From Paralithodes platypus (taxonomy: Eukaryota; Arthropoda; Malacostraca; Decapoda; Lithodidae): a stretch of 64,000 nucleotides of DNA. Below the pieces are notes generated by a model. It had not been told where the DNA came from and ran no database searches. It saw nothing but the letters and a program-made list of their open reading frames with translations. The first letter of the stretch is position 1, and every line of letters begins with the position of its first letter. Position numbers and translations under genes: made by a program. This document shows, in pieces, positions 9,853 to 19,232 of the stretch. The stretch lies in assembly GCA_032716605.1 (NCBI GenBank), contig JAVRFV010002366.1, positions 1-64,000 on the forward strand, given 5' to 3'.

Positions 9853-10216
9853 TTAAGGAGTGCGTGCGGAGTTACATGGAGGGATAGACAGACTAATGAG
9901 GAAGTAAGAAGGAGGTGTGGTGTGGAGGTAGATGTGCTGGAAAGTGTGAAAAGGAACAACTTGAGATGGTTCGGCCATATGGAACGTATGGAAAGCGAGA
10001 GAATGACTAAGAGGGTGTACGAGAGCAAAGTGGAGGGACAGAGGGGGAGAGGTAGACCGAATATGAGGTGGAAGGATGGAGTGAGGAAGTACATGAATGA
10101 AGGCGGTGCTGGTTGGGGGAGGGGCGTCGACTGACTGGGGACAGAGGTGCATGGGGGCGGTTCGTTCGTGGCCACCCCTTCGGGGATTGCGGCATCAGGC
10201 AATAGATAGATAGATA
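9853..10216 (+). pseudogene. RTE-like LINE C-terminus and 3' tail (second half of the split LINE)
   Basis: The sequence resumes the frame interrupted at 4175: LRSACGVTWRDRQTNEEVRR, then LRWFGHMERM and RGRGRPNMRWKDGVRKYM. This is the C-terminal signature of RTE-like non-LTR retrotransposons. A frameshift near 10130 moves the last part (TGDRGAWGRFVRGHPFGD) to another phase, ending at TAG 10201-10203. It closes with a (GATA)n tail to 10216, a usual LINE 3' end. Confidence 0.82.
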
Positions 10217-10225
10217 GAATTTAGC

Positions 10226-10277
10226 AATATGTGTATGTATGTATGTATGTATGTATGTATGTATGTATGTATGTATG
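10226..10277. repeat. (GTAT)n microsatellite
   Basis: About thirteen tandem tetranucleotides follow directly after the LINE tail, likely grown from the tail itself. Confidence 0.9.
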
Positions 10278-10324
10278 TGCTCTGGAACTTACCCCAGTTT
10301 TCTTTTCTTTATTCTCTTCTTATT

Positions 10325-10530
10325 TTTATGGGGGTGGCCGAGTCGAGACAGAGCCCGAACAGGGACATCACAACACATCAGAAAACAAAACTAAACACAA
10401 AATCACACACATCTAGGTCGTCCAGGAGAAACACCCAGAGACCCAGGCCCATTTGGGGTCCCCAGCAAAAGATTCCCAGGTCCCAGATCTCCCGGAGACT
10501 CAGATTTCCGCAGGCAATATACAGCAAAAA
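10325..10530 (+). repeat. Dispersed repeat, family 1 (copy 1)
   Basis: Starts GGGGGTGGCCGAGTCGAGAC and includes TTTGGGGTCCCCAGCA and AGATCTCCCGGAGACTC. The same sequence recurs at 12955-13075 (shorter) and inverted at 16117-16325. The reverse-orientation copy ends with a GATA-rich tail, suggesting a retroposed element read on the strand opposite to this copy. No ORF was recognised. Confidence 0.7.
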
Positions 10531-10616
10531 AATAAAAATATATATATATACAGTATATATATACCGTATACAGTAGGCTATATTATATACAAAACAAAAT
10601 CCAAAATCCAAAACTA

Positions 10617-10770
10617 CTATGCTGAGGATACAGACCTTTCCAGTTTGATAGAGGTGAAGCTGAGTAGAGCACAGAGGAGATGTTTGAGTGAGTGAGCAGC
10701 AGCCTGTACCGTAACCATGTCCGGGGAGTTGATCACCGCCCCCACCACCTCACCCACCAGACCCTCGCAG
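10617..10770 (-). CDS. Candidate terminal exon (G) of an unidentified minus-strand host gene
   Basis: The minus strand has a pyrimidine-rich tract and two closely spaced AGs. The second AG opens a 50-codon frame, beginning CEGLVGEVVGAVINSPD and ending SFTSIKLERSVSSA before a stop at 10617-10619. The composition is helical and coding-like with GC-rich third positions. It accepts phase 2, which matches the donor phase of the candidate exon at 12015-12169. The first AG would give an immediate stop. No clear AATAAA follows; the downstream sequence is a repeat. The protein family was not recognised. Confidence 0.45.
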
Positions 10771-11029
10771 CTGGTGCATCAGCTGAAACAAAAAAGAAAG
10801 ACTGCACAGTCTGGACCCCAGAGATGCAAAAACTCAAGGCTTCTGGTCTACCAGTAAATATCCGGTTTTATGATACACGCATCTGAATTTCTCCTTTGAT
10901 ATTGACGAGAGCACTTAGGTTGGTGGTGACTATTTCTATGACCGAGATAGTAGAGGTGCTTTCCATGGAGCTCTGTGCTGGCCTGAAGGCGTCCTAAGTT
11001 ATATAGGCCTAAACAAAAATGTTTTAGAA

Positions 11030-11175
11030 TTGTTATTATTTATATATTTTGGTGCTTAACAAATTGTAATTTTTCATATACAGTATTGCGATTCTGTTTT
11101 GCTATTGTTTGTGTTTAGACTTTAGTTAATGTTTTGTTTTGCTGTGTTCAGCATGTATTTCAGTTAAGTTGATGC
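11030..11175. repeat. Dispersed repeat, family 2 (copy 1, interrupted by a SINE)
   Basis: AGACTTTAGTTAATGTTTTG and GTTCAGCATGTATTTCAG recur at 13935-14085. The homology resumes on the far side of the SINE (GAGTTTCATATATTTC at 11410), showing that the SINE inserted into this repeat. Confidence 0.65.
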
Positions 11176-11180
11176 AGTTT

Positions 11181-11399
11181 GATGCAGTTTTTACCACCAT
11201 ACACTCCCTGCTGAATAGCAAGGCTAGGGTGGGTGCCCTGATGAATCAGGGACTTAGTGAATAGTTGCCACAGATTGCTAGACCACACCGTTCAGCAACA
11301 GCACTGACGTCTGCCAATAACTCACTGGCTGGCCCGAGGCTCGAACCGTCGACCTCACGGTTAGCAGGCGAACGCTCTACCAATCGAGCTACGGCCTGT
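11181..11399 (-). mobile_element. tRNA-derived SINE, family A (copy 1)
   Basis: On the minus strand the head is tRNA-like: A box TAGCTCGATTGGTAGAGCG and B box GGTTCGAGCC in correct order and spacing. A second copy with about 95% identity is at 44866-45084, giving a unit of about 218 bp. The body ends with GATGCAGTTTTTACC on the plus strand. The anticodon stem is not well paired, so it is not a tRNA gene. The neighbouring 10-mer GATGCAGTTT is duplicated at 11171-11190. Confidence 0.85.
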
Positions 11400-11570
11400 G
11401 GCCGTTGGTCGAGTTTCATATATTTCATTGACTATCTTGACTTTATCTCTGTATAAGTCCATCTGTATAATCATTAGGCTACCATAGTGCAATTGGGTAT
11501 ATGTACATGCTTAGATTAATATACAATATTCGAGAATGAATAATATGTCATAGGCTTGTGCATAAACCTT

Positions 11571-11660
11571 CAACTGTCTTGATAGCGTAATGCTTAGTGC
11601 GCGGAATTTTGGTGTGAGTATCCTGGGTTCGAGTCCATGGAGTGCCACATGTATTCATTG
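11571..11660 (+). mobile_element. tRNA-like SINE head
   Basis: TAGCGTAATGCTTAGTGCG (A-box-like) and GGGTTCGAGTCC (B box) lie about 35 bases apart. The flanks are AT-rich and no acceptor stem is obvious. No second copy was found in this window. Confidence 0.55.
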
Positions 11661-12014
11661 GTTTCGTTGATTTTAGTAATTAGGTTTATTTGTAAGTTAC
11701 CGTACTTGATGGGTTGGTGAAAAAATATGAATATCAAAGTAAATGTCTGAACAATGGTATTGAGTTTGAACATTTACCTCAGTCATTCAGATTTAGTCAA
11801 TAGACACAGGTCAATGTCTAGACAGCTAATATTCAACTATAAATTTTTCTGATAAAATCCAAAAGAGCAAGGTAAAATTTTGAAAGAGTCAGGTATTTCA
11901 CTCTGAGAAATTTGTGCATTTCCTTTCCAGAAATGCAAACACATGATTAAAATATTATACTCACCATAGGAAACCAAGTTGCAATTTCTGTCATGGTGAG
12001 CGCATGTCTCTCAC

Positions 12015-12169
12015 TGATGGCGGAGCGTAGTACATGACACCGCCACCGGGGAGCCACACTCTCCGGCAACACACACTAGCCTCATACTCTTCGCTTTCAC
12101 TTCAGGCTCTGTTGGATACAAGACATACCTTATGACATGTGGAGTCAATGGAGCAAGAAAGTCCAAGAG
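12015..12169 (-). CDS. Candidate coding exon (F) of the minus-strand host gene
   Basis: The minus-strand frame reads LLDFLAPLTPHVIRYVLYP, TEPEVKAKSMRLVCVAGEC and SPVAVSCTTLRH. It is bounded by GCAAG as acceptor and CATCA|GTGAGA as donor, a good donor. It enters in phase 0 and leaves in phase 2, compatible with the next candidate exon at 10617-10770. An alternative acceptor lies about 50 bases upstream. The upstream neighbour (13486-13640) does not match in phase, so an intermediate exon may be missing. Product unknown. Confidence 0.45.
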
Positions 12170-12338
12170 CTTGCATAGGCAAACCAATGGTGCATTTTTC
12201 ACAGAAATTAAAAGCCTACAATGTTATCATTGGGTCAAACAACGAGCTGTTCTTGACATAGTTTATTCTAATATATATTAAATTCAATCCCTACACCAAA
12301 GACTTCCCAATGAAATTAATGAAAACATGTGATCCCAC

Positions 12339-12402
<64 letters not shown>
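12339..12402. repeat. (TA)n followed by poly(T)
   Basis: About eighteen TA units abut 28 Ts. Read on the minus strand the poly(A) is the tail of the LINE at 12403-12830. Confidence 0.9.
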
Positions 12403-12405
<3 letters not shown>

Positions 12406-12830
12406 GACAATGAACGGAGGAAGGAAAAACACAGATAAAACAAAAAGGTCCATGTGCCTAAAGGCATCCTCCATTCATAAAATGTTTGTAACAACTGGAT
12501 TTAAACATTTGTAGATTGTAAGTTTGTGGAAAGCAATTCGAGGGAAGTGAATTCCAAAGAGTAGTAGCTCTGGGGATAAATGAATTCTGATAAGCAGAAG
12601 TTCTGCATTGGGGAGGAGAAAGTGTAAATTCATGGGCGCTCTCAGCTGCCCTAGTTCTATGGGGAAAGATGTGGAGAGGCGGCACAATTGAAGCAAGTTC
12701 CTCGGAACAATTGCTGTGAAAATATCTGTAGAATAATGCAAGGGATGCAACGTTTCTTGGTATGGATAATGTAGGAAGGTAACATGTAGGAAGGTTACAA
12801 CATATGTTGTAAATTGACTTCTTTTGTCAT
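12375..12830 (-). pseudogene. LINE 3' end with poly(A) tail (Jockey/CR1-like)
   Basis: The minus strand encodes YQNSFIPRATTLWNSLPSNC, the conserved C-terminal motif of Jockey/CR1-like reverse transcriptases, then a short 3' UTR and about 28 As. The upstream part is frameshifted and 5' truncated. Confidence 0.75.
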
Positions 12831-12954
12831 TCAACTTTCTTCCTTCCTATGCAGAACATCATTGTGGCCATCACCCTATAAACACTACCACAAATGGGAA
12901 GGAAAAACTCCCTTGAAAAGTTAGAAAAATACAGAATTACTGGAAGCCTTTCCA

Positions 12955-13075
12955 TGTATGGCACATACCCGATAGCTGGGGGTGGCCGACTCCAGACAGA
13001 GCTCGAACAGAAGAAACAAAATAAAATAAAATAATAAAAATTCACACACATCTAAGTCACCCAGAAGACCCAGAG
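12955..13075 (+). repeat. Dispersed repeat, family 1 (copy 2, partial)
   Basis: GGGGGTGGCCGACTCCAGAC followed by TCACACACATCTAAG and CCAGAAGACCCAGAG matches the first half of the copy at 10325. Confidence 0.6.
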
Positions 13076-13485
13076 TCTTTCCTTACTAACATTAATGTAA
13101 GAAGCCCCCGCCTGCTATCAGTGCTGAAGGAACCATTGGCAGACTGCTAGTCACATTGTAACTCCTGACTTATGGAAGGAGTTTTGCTATCCCAATAGTG
13201 GTAGGATTTATAGGGAAACTTTCTTCATAGGAAGAAAGTTTGTTGATAAAATAAGTTAACCAAAAATTACACCAACAGCAGCATATTGTTGGATATATAC
13301 TCAACATAGTACTGTAGTGTAGTAGACTTTTAACTCTGGTGGGATAAATCGCAGTACCGGTACAATGATTTAAAGTTGAAGGAACTAAATTGAGAGGCTG
13401 TGAGAGTTAAGCAACCTGTATTGCCCTTGTATGATACTTTTTTTTTAGCTATACCTGCTGGAGGTTAAAAATAAAAAACCCTTAC

Positions 13486-13640
13486 TTTCATTCCACTTGA
13501 GCTTGGCGGCTGCGTGAGTGAAGATCTTGGCGTTCTGAGGCTTGAGGTCCCGGAGGTTAAGGTCCGTGGCCAACCAGGGTAGTGTAGCCAGAGCCAGCCA
13601 GGTGTGTGGTAGGTGGTGGACACCATCCAGCCCTTCAGAG
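13486..13640 (-). CDS. Candidate coding exon (E) of the minus-strand host gene, abutting a LINE
   Basis: The frame reads EGLDGVHHLPHTWLALATL, PWLATDLNLRDLKPQ and AKIFTHAAAKLKWNE. It has GC-rich third positions and ends at a strong donor GAAA|GTAAGG at 13480-13485. A 5'-truncated LINE begins at about 13641, at the upstream border, so the original acceptor may be damaged. Its entry phase does not match the preceding exon at 14234-14323, so either an exon is missing or the LINE removed part of this one. The family was not recognised. Confidence 0.45.
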
Positions 13641-13880
13641 CTATCAAAAGAGACTGGATGACTCCGTCGTCTACTCCTGCCCAGGTTGTAACACAGCACC
13701 CCATACTATTAAACACATCATAGAAGACTGCATTTCACACAACCACTTATGCCAACAACACAATCTACACTCCTTGAGAGGTCTGTGGGAAAGCCCGACC
13801 GTGGTCATGGCCTTCCTTAGGGACTCGGGGCTGTTCGGCCAGGCAGCTTAGGGAACAACAACAACAACAACTACCATCCT
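13641..13880 (+). pseudogene. (CAA)n-tailed LINE, 3' fragment
   Basis: The plus strand encodes SCPGCNTAPHTIKHIIEDC, a Cys-His zinc-binding C-terminus of a non-LTR retrotransposon, and ends LWESPTVVMAFLRDSGLF. The 3' end is GGCCAGGCAGCTTAGGGAA plus (CAA)n. The copies at 22149 and 23966 share this tail. Confidence 0.8.
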
Positions 13881-13934
13881 GAGTTTAATAATAACAACAA
13901 AAATAATAATAATAATAAATAAAATAATTTATTA

Positions 13935-14085
13935 TTTTTGTGCTCAAGGAATTAACAAATTTCACGTCTTGCAATTCTGATATACTATTTTTGGTGTAGA
14001 GACTTTAGTTAATGTTTTGTTTCTGTGTTCGGCATGCATTTCAGGTAAGTTGTATAGTTTCATATATTTTCTCCACAGTACAACC
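13935..14085. repeat. Dispersed repeat, family 2 (copy 2)
   Basis: Homologous to 11030-11175, here continuous through GTTTCATATATTT without the SINE. Confidence 0.65.
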
Positions 14086-14233
14086 AGTAACTTCAACACC
14101 TGGAATGCAATGTAACATATCAATATATTTCTTCATAATAACTTTCTGATGAATATCACATAAATCATAACATGTTTAATTAATCCAAGTACTCCAGTGT
14201 GAAGAAACAAATATGACAGCATTTATAACTCAC

Positions 14234-14323
14234 CAAAGCATTATCTTTTGTAGTTGTTATAACACTGAGCAGAGAGTCGGTAGCAGCTGTCAGCCAGGTG
14301 TCTGGTAAAAACTGCAAAGGAAC
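14234..14323 (-). CDS. Candidate coding exon (D) of the minus-strand host gene
   Basis: A 90-base exon with excellent borders: TTATTTCAG acceptor and TTTG|GTGAGT donor. Only one frame is open (VPLQFLPDTWLTAATDSL, then LSVITTTKDNAL); it is phase 0 at both ends, consistent with exon C upstream. Product unknown. Confidence 0.65.
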
Positions 14324-14407
14324 CTGAAATAATTGCAATTATTAACTAAAAATTAAATACATATAAATTCTATGTCATTCTAAAACTTTTAAATTTGATT
14401 TTATTAA

Positions 14408-14508
14408 GCGTTATTTCCACATAGCGAGTTTGATTAGTTCCTTTGCGTTTATCTTGTGTCATCCCAGTTTTGGTTTGTTTGTTTTGCAAGTTTTACATTA
14501 TAATATTC
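14408..14508. repeat. Dispersed repeat, family 3 (pair with 28969-29076)
   Basis: AGCGTTATTTCCACATAGCG through CATCCCAGTTTTGGTTTG and GCAAGTTTTACATTA matches 28969-29076 in the same orientation with few differences. Confidence 0.75.
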
Positions 14509-14731
14509 AGATGTAAGAGTAAGAGTAATGATAGATGAAAGACAATTAACTGAATCAAACTGTCTAGTACTAGGCAAATAAATTAGATACACTACTATAA
14601 CAATATTACAATGAGGGGATAGTAAAGTACCGTATATTCACTCACAATATTTTCTGTAGACATTATGAAATAAATTGCATTTGAAGAACGCTAGAGACTG
14701 ATATTATATGCCCTCCATTATATTCTTCCCG

Positions 14732-14811
14732 AGAAAAGGGAGCCTTGGTGGCATCTGGGGGAGGCATTCGCTGCAGGCAGTTATGCCTTTTGTCTCCCTC
14801 ATTCACATAGG

Positions 14812-14858
<47 letters not shown>

Positions 14859-15045
14859 ACCTCCCCTGTAATCCTTTCCAGACAATTTGTTTTTTTCTTT
14901 CTTCCTCTATTTTAATGGTAGTTTAACCAGACCAATGAGTTACAAAACCTTTGCACAAACCTTTGAGAAAAGGGAGCCTTGGTGGCATCTGGGGGAGGCA
15001 TTCGCTGCAGGCAGTTATGCCTTTTGTCTCCCTCATTCACATAGG

Positions 15046-15079
<34 letters not shown>

Positions 15080-15180
15080 TAACCTCCCCTGTAATCCTTT
15101 CCAGACAATTTGTTTTTTCTTTCTTCCTCTATTTTAATGGTAGTTTAACCAGACCAATGAGTTACAAAACCTTTGCACAC
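14732..15180 (+). repeat. Tandem duplication of a LINE 3' end including its poly(A)
   Basis: Two units with period about 234 bp, starting at 14732 and 14966. Each contains GGGGGAGGCATTCGCTGCAG, TGTCTCCCTCATTCACAT, a run of 28-40 As, and then CCTCCCCTGTAATCC and GGTAGTTTAACCAGACCAA. The first part matches the 3' end of the minus-strand LINE at 21255-21320. Confidence 0.85.
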
Positions 15181-15465
15181 AAGAAAATGTGACTAAAAAG
15201 GTGAGGTTGATGGGACTCATTCACCCTGGTAGGTAACCTGTCTCAAGCCCGGTCAAGGTCAGATAGATTTTGTTTAGTGTGTTGTCGTCTCGATAGTTTT
15301 TAATTATAATGAGTTTGTTATATTAATTTGAACAGTAACTTTTGAGTTTGTTTTCAAATTTTATATTTTAAAAACCCTGAGCAAAACCCCTCTGCTGCCT
15401 TGTACGGTAAAGGCTAGCCCTGATAACTGTGGTTGGTGACAGGAATGACATACAGAGTATGGCCC

Positions 15466-15565
15466 TTAACCCTTCTGTACCGGCAACGTCTTTTAATTTT
15501 AATCAAGCTATGTTTAGACGATTTTGTGCAGCTTAACAAGGATCTGTGGTAGAAAAAAGGGTTAA
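15466..15565. mobile_element. Short TTAA-flanked MITE
   Basis: TTAA at 15466-15469 and 15562-15565 flank a 92-bp sequence starting CCCTTCTGTACCGG and ending AGAAAAAAGGG. A diverged relative lies at 43034-43146. The TTAA duplication and CCC/GGG ends fit piggyBac-mobilised MITEs. It lies in the intron just after candidate exon C. Confidence 0.55.
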
Positions 15566-15614
15566 GTGAGATACTGTAGTTCAAAGCCAACAGAAGGAAA
15601 ATGGTTACAGTTAC

Positions 15615-15787
15615 CTGAGACAGAGACTTGGCCCGGGCAGCCACTCCACCAGGGATAGCCAGTACCTCCACCTCCATCTCCACCACTCCACCCTCCAACC
15701 ATCCACTCAGGACCCTGCTCAGTTCATCCAGGGTCTCTCTCCACCATTTACTCAAGTTCACCACCTTTACAGGAGGAGTTACTTGTT
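15615..15787 (-). CDS. Candidate coding exon (C) of the minus-strand host gene
   Basis: The frame reads EQVTPPVKVVNLSKWWRET, LDELSRVLSGWLEGG and VVEMEVEVLAIPGGVA. The donor is TCTCAG|GTAACT. Two adjacent AGs serve as acceptor; the second keeps the frame from exon B (phase 1 in). Exit is phase 0, matching exon D. The only in-frame alternative gives a stop. Helical, with Trp-rich WWRETL. Family not recognised. Confidence 0.65.
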
Positions 15788-16116
15788 CTCTGATAAGATT
15801 ACAAAAACAAAAATAAATGATACTACAGGTGCTCTGGTTATGTAGGCTAGCATAATACTCATTATCATCATCACTGTAATTATATACCTGGTATATAAAA
15901 AATAAATAAAATATCAGTAATCATTAATTCAATTATACTGTATATTTTCCAAGTGGCACACATGTTCACATATTATATCAATAGACATGGGACATGTTCA
16001 GCTAACGTAAAGAACAATAAAAGAGCCACTGCATTAGGATTCTCACATGACTTAATAACCCCTCGAACTGACACTATGTCCTAAAGTTGCAGAAAACATA
16101 AACAGCTTTGCTGCAT

Positions 16117-16325
16117 GTCTGCTTGCAGAAACCGGAGCCTCTCCGGCAGATCTGGGACCTGGGAATCTTATGCTGGGGACCCCAAATGGGCCTGGGTCGC
16201 TGGGTTTTTCTCTTGGACGACCTAGATATGTGTGATTACGTGTTTTGTTTTTTGCTGTGTTGTCCCTGTTCTGTCCCTGTCTCGAGTCCCCCCCCCAATG
16301 GGGTATGTGCCAGAATATAAACAGT
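16117..16325 (-). repeat. Dispersed repeat, family 1 (copy 3, inverted)
   Basis: CTCCGGCAGATCTGGGACCT, GGGGACCCCAAATGGG and CCCTGTCTCGAGTCCC are the reverse complement of the copy at 10325. This orientation ends ATAAACAGTAGATAGATAA, a likely retroposon tail. Confidence 0.7.
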
Positions 16326-16376
16326 AGATAGATAATTTGATTTTATTCAACAGTAAATTATTATGTCCTCATCTGC

Positions 16377-16978
16377 CTGTTCGGCTCAGGGTATTTCCGC
16401 ATCAGAGGTCTGTTTAGGCTAGCCTATTTTCACTGACTTTACACTACCGTACTTCACCTTCCGGGAAGCGAAAGCTCCGAACAGAGAGGAACAAGCTTGA
16501 GCCGAATCGACCGAGAGTCCGTCAGAGAGATGAACGGGAATGGTGAGTCAACTTCACTGAGCGCTGCATACACGCACCTACTAACTGCCCAGTTGGCAAC
16601 TCGCTTGGGCGGCTGGCAACTCCACAACCCAACCCAAGCGCGTCTCACATACACTCCCTGGTCTCTCCTCTCCCCTTCCTTGTCCTGTGGGGATCGGTTT
16701 TTACACCATACCCGAAAGAGGATTTATGGAGCTCCGATCTTACTCTCAACTATCTGAAAAATTTTACCAGCACACCTAAACTTCGTTAAATGCGGAAATA
16801 GCCTCACGAAAATATCATGCCCTGGTGGGGGCACGAACTCTCGACCCTTGGGTGTGAGGCAGACACCTTACCAGTTAGACCAATAGAGATATCCCACTTG
16901 GCCTGTTCGGCTCAGGGTATTTCCGCATCCGAGGTCTGTTTAGGCTAACCTATTTTCACTGACTTTACAGTACTGTAT
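16377..16978. repeat. Pair of about 76-bp direct repeats flanking 450 bp
   Basis: GCCTGTTCGGCTCAGGGTAT through CACTGACTTTACA occurs at 16377-16452 and again at 16902-16978 with four or five differences. The interior holds a tRNA-like sequence but no ORF. It resembles a very small terminal-repeat element (TRIM-like) or a segmental duplication. Confidence 0.6.
16812..16895 (-). mobile_element. tRNA-Val-like SINE head or tRNA pseudogene
   Basis: On the minus strand: TTGGTCTAACTGGTAAGG (A box), TGCCTCACACC (CAC anticodon context as in tRNA-Val) and GAGTTCGTGCCC (B box). The acceptor stem is poorly paired, so a functional tRNA is unlikely. Confidence 0.55.
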
Positions 16979-17370
16979 TTACCTAATTGCCTAATTGTAG
17001 TTTACAGGAGTTGAGCTAAGCTCGTGTTTTCCCGTCTCTCAGTCTACTTTTTATCCAATTTTGTTTTGAAAATATGGATGTTCCTTGCCCCTACCACCTC
17101 CTCCTCCAGCCCATTCCATTTGTCAATACATCTATAGGGGAAGCTAAACTTCCTGATATCGTTCTTGCAGGTACATCAAAGCCAAGCCTATTGAAATAAT
17201 TTTAGCTACTACAGTACTGTATATACAGTAAAGGTAAGAACAAAAAAATACAAGCTTCTCTGAAGAAAAAAATCCATACTACCGGTACTGTATATATTAG
17301 CAAAACTGTACCGTACTGTACAGTACTTAAAGATTTAGTTATTATAGCAGTAAGAATGTGTAATTCTAAC

Positions 17371-17591
17371 CTGTAGCTTTATCTCTGGCGGGCAGCTCAG
17401 ATGCATCACCGCCGACACTCTTGTTAGTGTCGGCATCAATTGGGGTGACCAGGAGGCCTTCATCGTGCTGACAGACATTGGCCAGGGAGGTAAGGAGGGT
17501 CAGTATGTTACCTTCATCACCACCAGCAAACACCGGCCCCATCACTGACATAAACTTGTCTCGGAGGGCTGTGTTCTGACTTGTACTGGCA
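17371..17591 (-). CDS. Candidate coding exon (B) of the minus-strand host gene
   Basis: Acceptor TTATATTTCAG and donor CTACAG|GTTAGA bound a 221-base exon encoding ASTSQNTALRDKFMSVMGP, VFAGGDEGNILTLLTSL and VCQHDEGLLVTPIDAD. Phase 2 in (matches exon A) and phase 1 out (matches exon C). Codon use is typical of host genes with GC-rich third positions. It resembles no domain known to me. Confidence 0.68.
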
Positions 17592-17819
17592 CTGAAATAT
17601 AAACATTTTGAGAAAAATTACCAATAATCACACAAGATATGAACAAATGACTCAAGGATCAGAGACATACACGTTTCATTTTTTATGCTATCGAAAATGT
17701 CTCTGAAATTGGCATCCATGACCCGTTTCCTACAGAAAAGGCAGCAGTCTAGCCTACCTGAAAAAGCATAAGTTAGGGTTATAGGCCTAATGTTTTACAA
17801 AATCCTCACAATAATTACC

Positions 17820-19232
17820 GGTATTATAAACCAGTCAGTTTGACAAGACTATGTTGTAAAACTAATGGAAACGGTAATTAGAGAAGGAATAATGGAGCAT
17901 ATGAAATCAAACCAACTTTTCAGTGGGAGACAGTTCGGATTCTTGCCGGGGAGGTCGACGGTACTACAGCTAATTAGGTGGTAGATGATTGGATGCAAAT
18001 TCTGGAGGATGGTGATGTTATAGACGTGGTATATTGCGATTTTATGAAGGCCTTCGATAAGGTCCCACATAAAAGGTTAATAGAGAAAGTTAGAAGCGAT
18101 AGTATAGGGGAGAAATGTGTGAAATGGATAGAAGCCTTCCTGAAAGATCGGAGACAGAGGGTACTGGTGAATGGAATAGGCGGAGGGAAATTACAGTACA
18201 AGTGGGGTACCTCAGGGATCTGTGTTGGGACCACTACTGTTTGTTATATTTATCAACGACTTACCTGAAGTTATAACCAATGGAAGTGAGATATACCTGT
18301 ATGCGGATGACACTAAGCTGTATAGAAGAGTGAGGAGTAAGGAAGATGTAGGTTTTCTTCAAGGAGATGTGGAGGGCATGAAGGGATGGTCTGAACATTG
18401 GTTAATGCCTTTTCATCCAAAAAAATGCAAGTACATGCGGATTGGGACAAGCAAGATAGACAAGGTAGGATACAGTATGTATGAAGCGATGGAGGAAGTG
18501 AATGCAGAAAAGGATATAGGAGTAGTGATAGACAGTAAGTTAAATTTCTCAGAACATTTAGCGGAAAAGATAAACAAAGCCAATAGAATTGTAGGGCTGA
18601 TAAGGAGGACATTTGTGTCACTTGACGAAGAAATATTCAGGAATCTCAATACAGCGCTGGTTAGGCCGCACCTGGAATATGCGAACCAGGTGTGGGCTCC
18701 ATATATGGTAAAGGATATAGAAGTAGTGGAGAAAGTGCAGAGGAGAGCTAGCAAGCTAGTACCAACGTTGAAGAACGCGGGCTATGAGCAGAGGTTGAGG
18801 ACACTGGGACTTCCGACACTGGCATATAGGAGAAAGAGAGGGGATATGATAGAGACTTAAGATAGTGTCAGGAAAGTATGATGAGGATGTGTGTGAAGGT
18901 ATCTTCTTGATGCGGGAGGGAACAAGAACGAGAGGACACTCTAAGAAAATTTACAAAAGAAGAAATAGGCTTGAAAAGGCAAAGAACTCATTTTGTGATA
19001 GAGTGGTAAATAAGTGGAACGCACTGCCCCAGTATGTAGTCGATTCCGAATCAATAAGGGAGTTTGAAATTAATCTTGATAAAGCATGGGGAAGACAAGA
19101 TTTTAAGTTTGATTATAAAGCAAAAATACAGAATAGTAAAAATGTTGCGTCTGCTGCCGCCGCCGCCAACACAGTGAACGACCGCAGTAGTGCAAGTACT
19201 GGCACTGAGCTGGATACACAGGCCTAGTTTGC
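17820..19232 (+). pseudogene. 5'-truncated LINE reverse transcriptase (CR1/L2-like)
   Basis: Spread over three frames, this reads FSGRQFGFLPGRSTV, DVVYCDFMKAFDKVPHKRL (motif A Asp), then [16 protein letters not shown] and [12 protein letters not shown] (YADD catalytic motif). It continues with [31 protein letters not shown] and VVNKWNALPQYVVDS to a stop at 19225-19227. It is a near-continuous RT-to-C-terminus segment with about four frameshifts or stops (near 17860, 18210, 18860). It lies antisense in the intron between candidate exons A and B and would not be translated. Confidence 0.85.

Larger units (their letters stand above)
4172..9856 (-). mobile_element. piggyBac-superfamily DNA transposon with TTAA target duplication
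   Basis: The element proper is 4176-9852 (5,677 bp), flanked by TTAA at 4172-4175 and 9853-9856. The host LINE reading frame rejoins perfectly when the element and one TTAA are removed, which fixes both ends. The left terminus begins CCTCTCCGCGGCGCACAGG and the right terminus, read inward, begins CCCGGGAGCTGCAGGGAG. The ends share only short blocks such as CGGCGCAC, with subterminal palindromes CTCTTAAGAG at the right end near 9792 and 9823. The minus strand encodes a DDD transposase (6756-9632). The remaining 2.6 kb on the left is non-coding and carries internal repeats and a tRNA-like insertion, which explains the unusual length for this family. Confidence 0.9.

Noticed and set aside
9801..10202. 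Pro/Ser-rich minus-strand ORFs
   Set aside because: Antisense of the RTE-like LINE C-terminus.
10717..10856. Plus-strand frame starting MSGELITAPTTSP with a good start context
   Set aside because: It lies antisense to candidate exon G, whose minus frame has splice support and phase agreement; no downstream plus-strand exon was found.
11181..11399. Functional tRNA gene
   Set aside because: A and B boxes are good, but the anticodon stem does not pair and a body is attached; two dispersed copies show a SINE.
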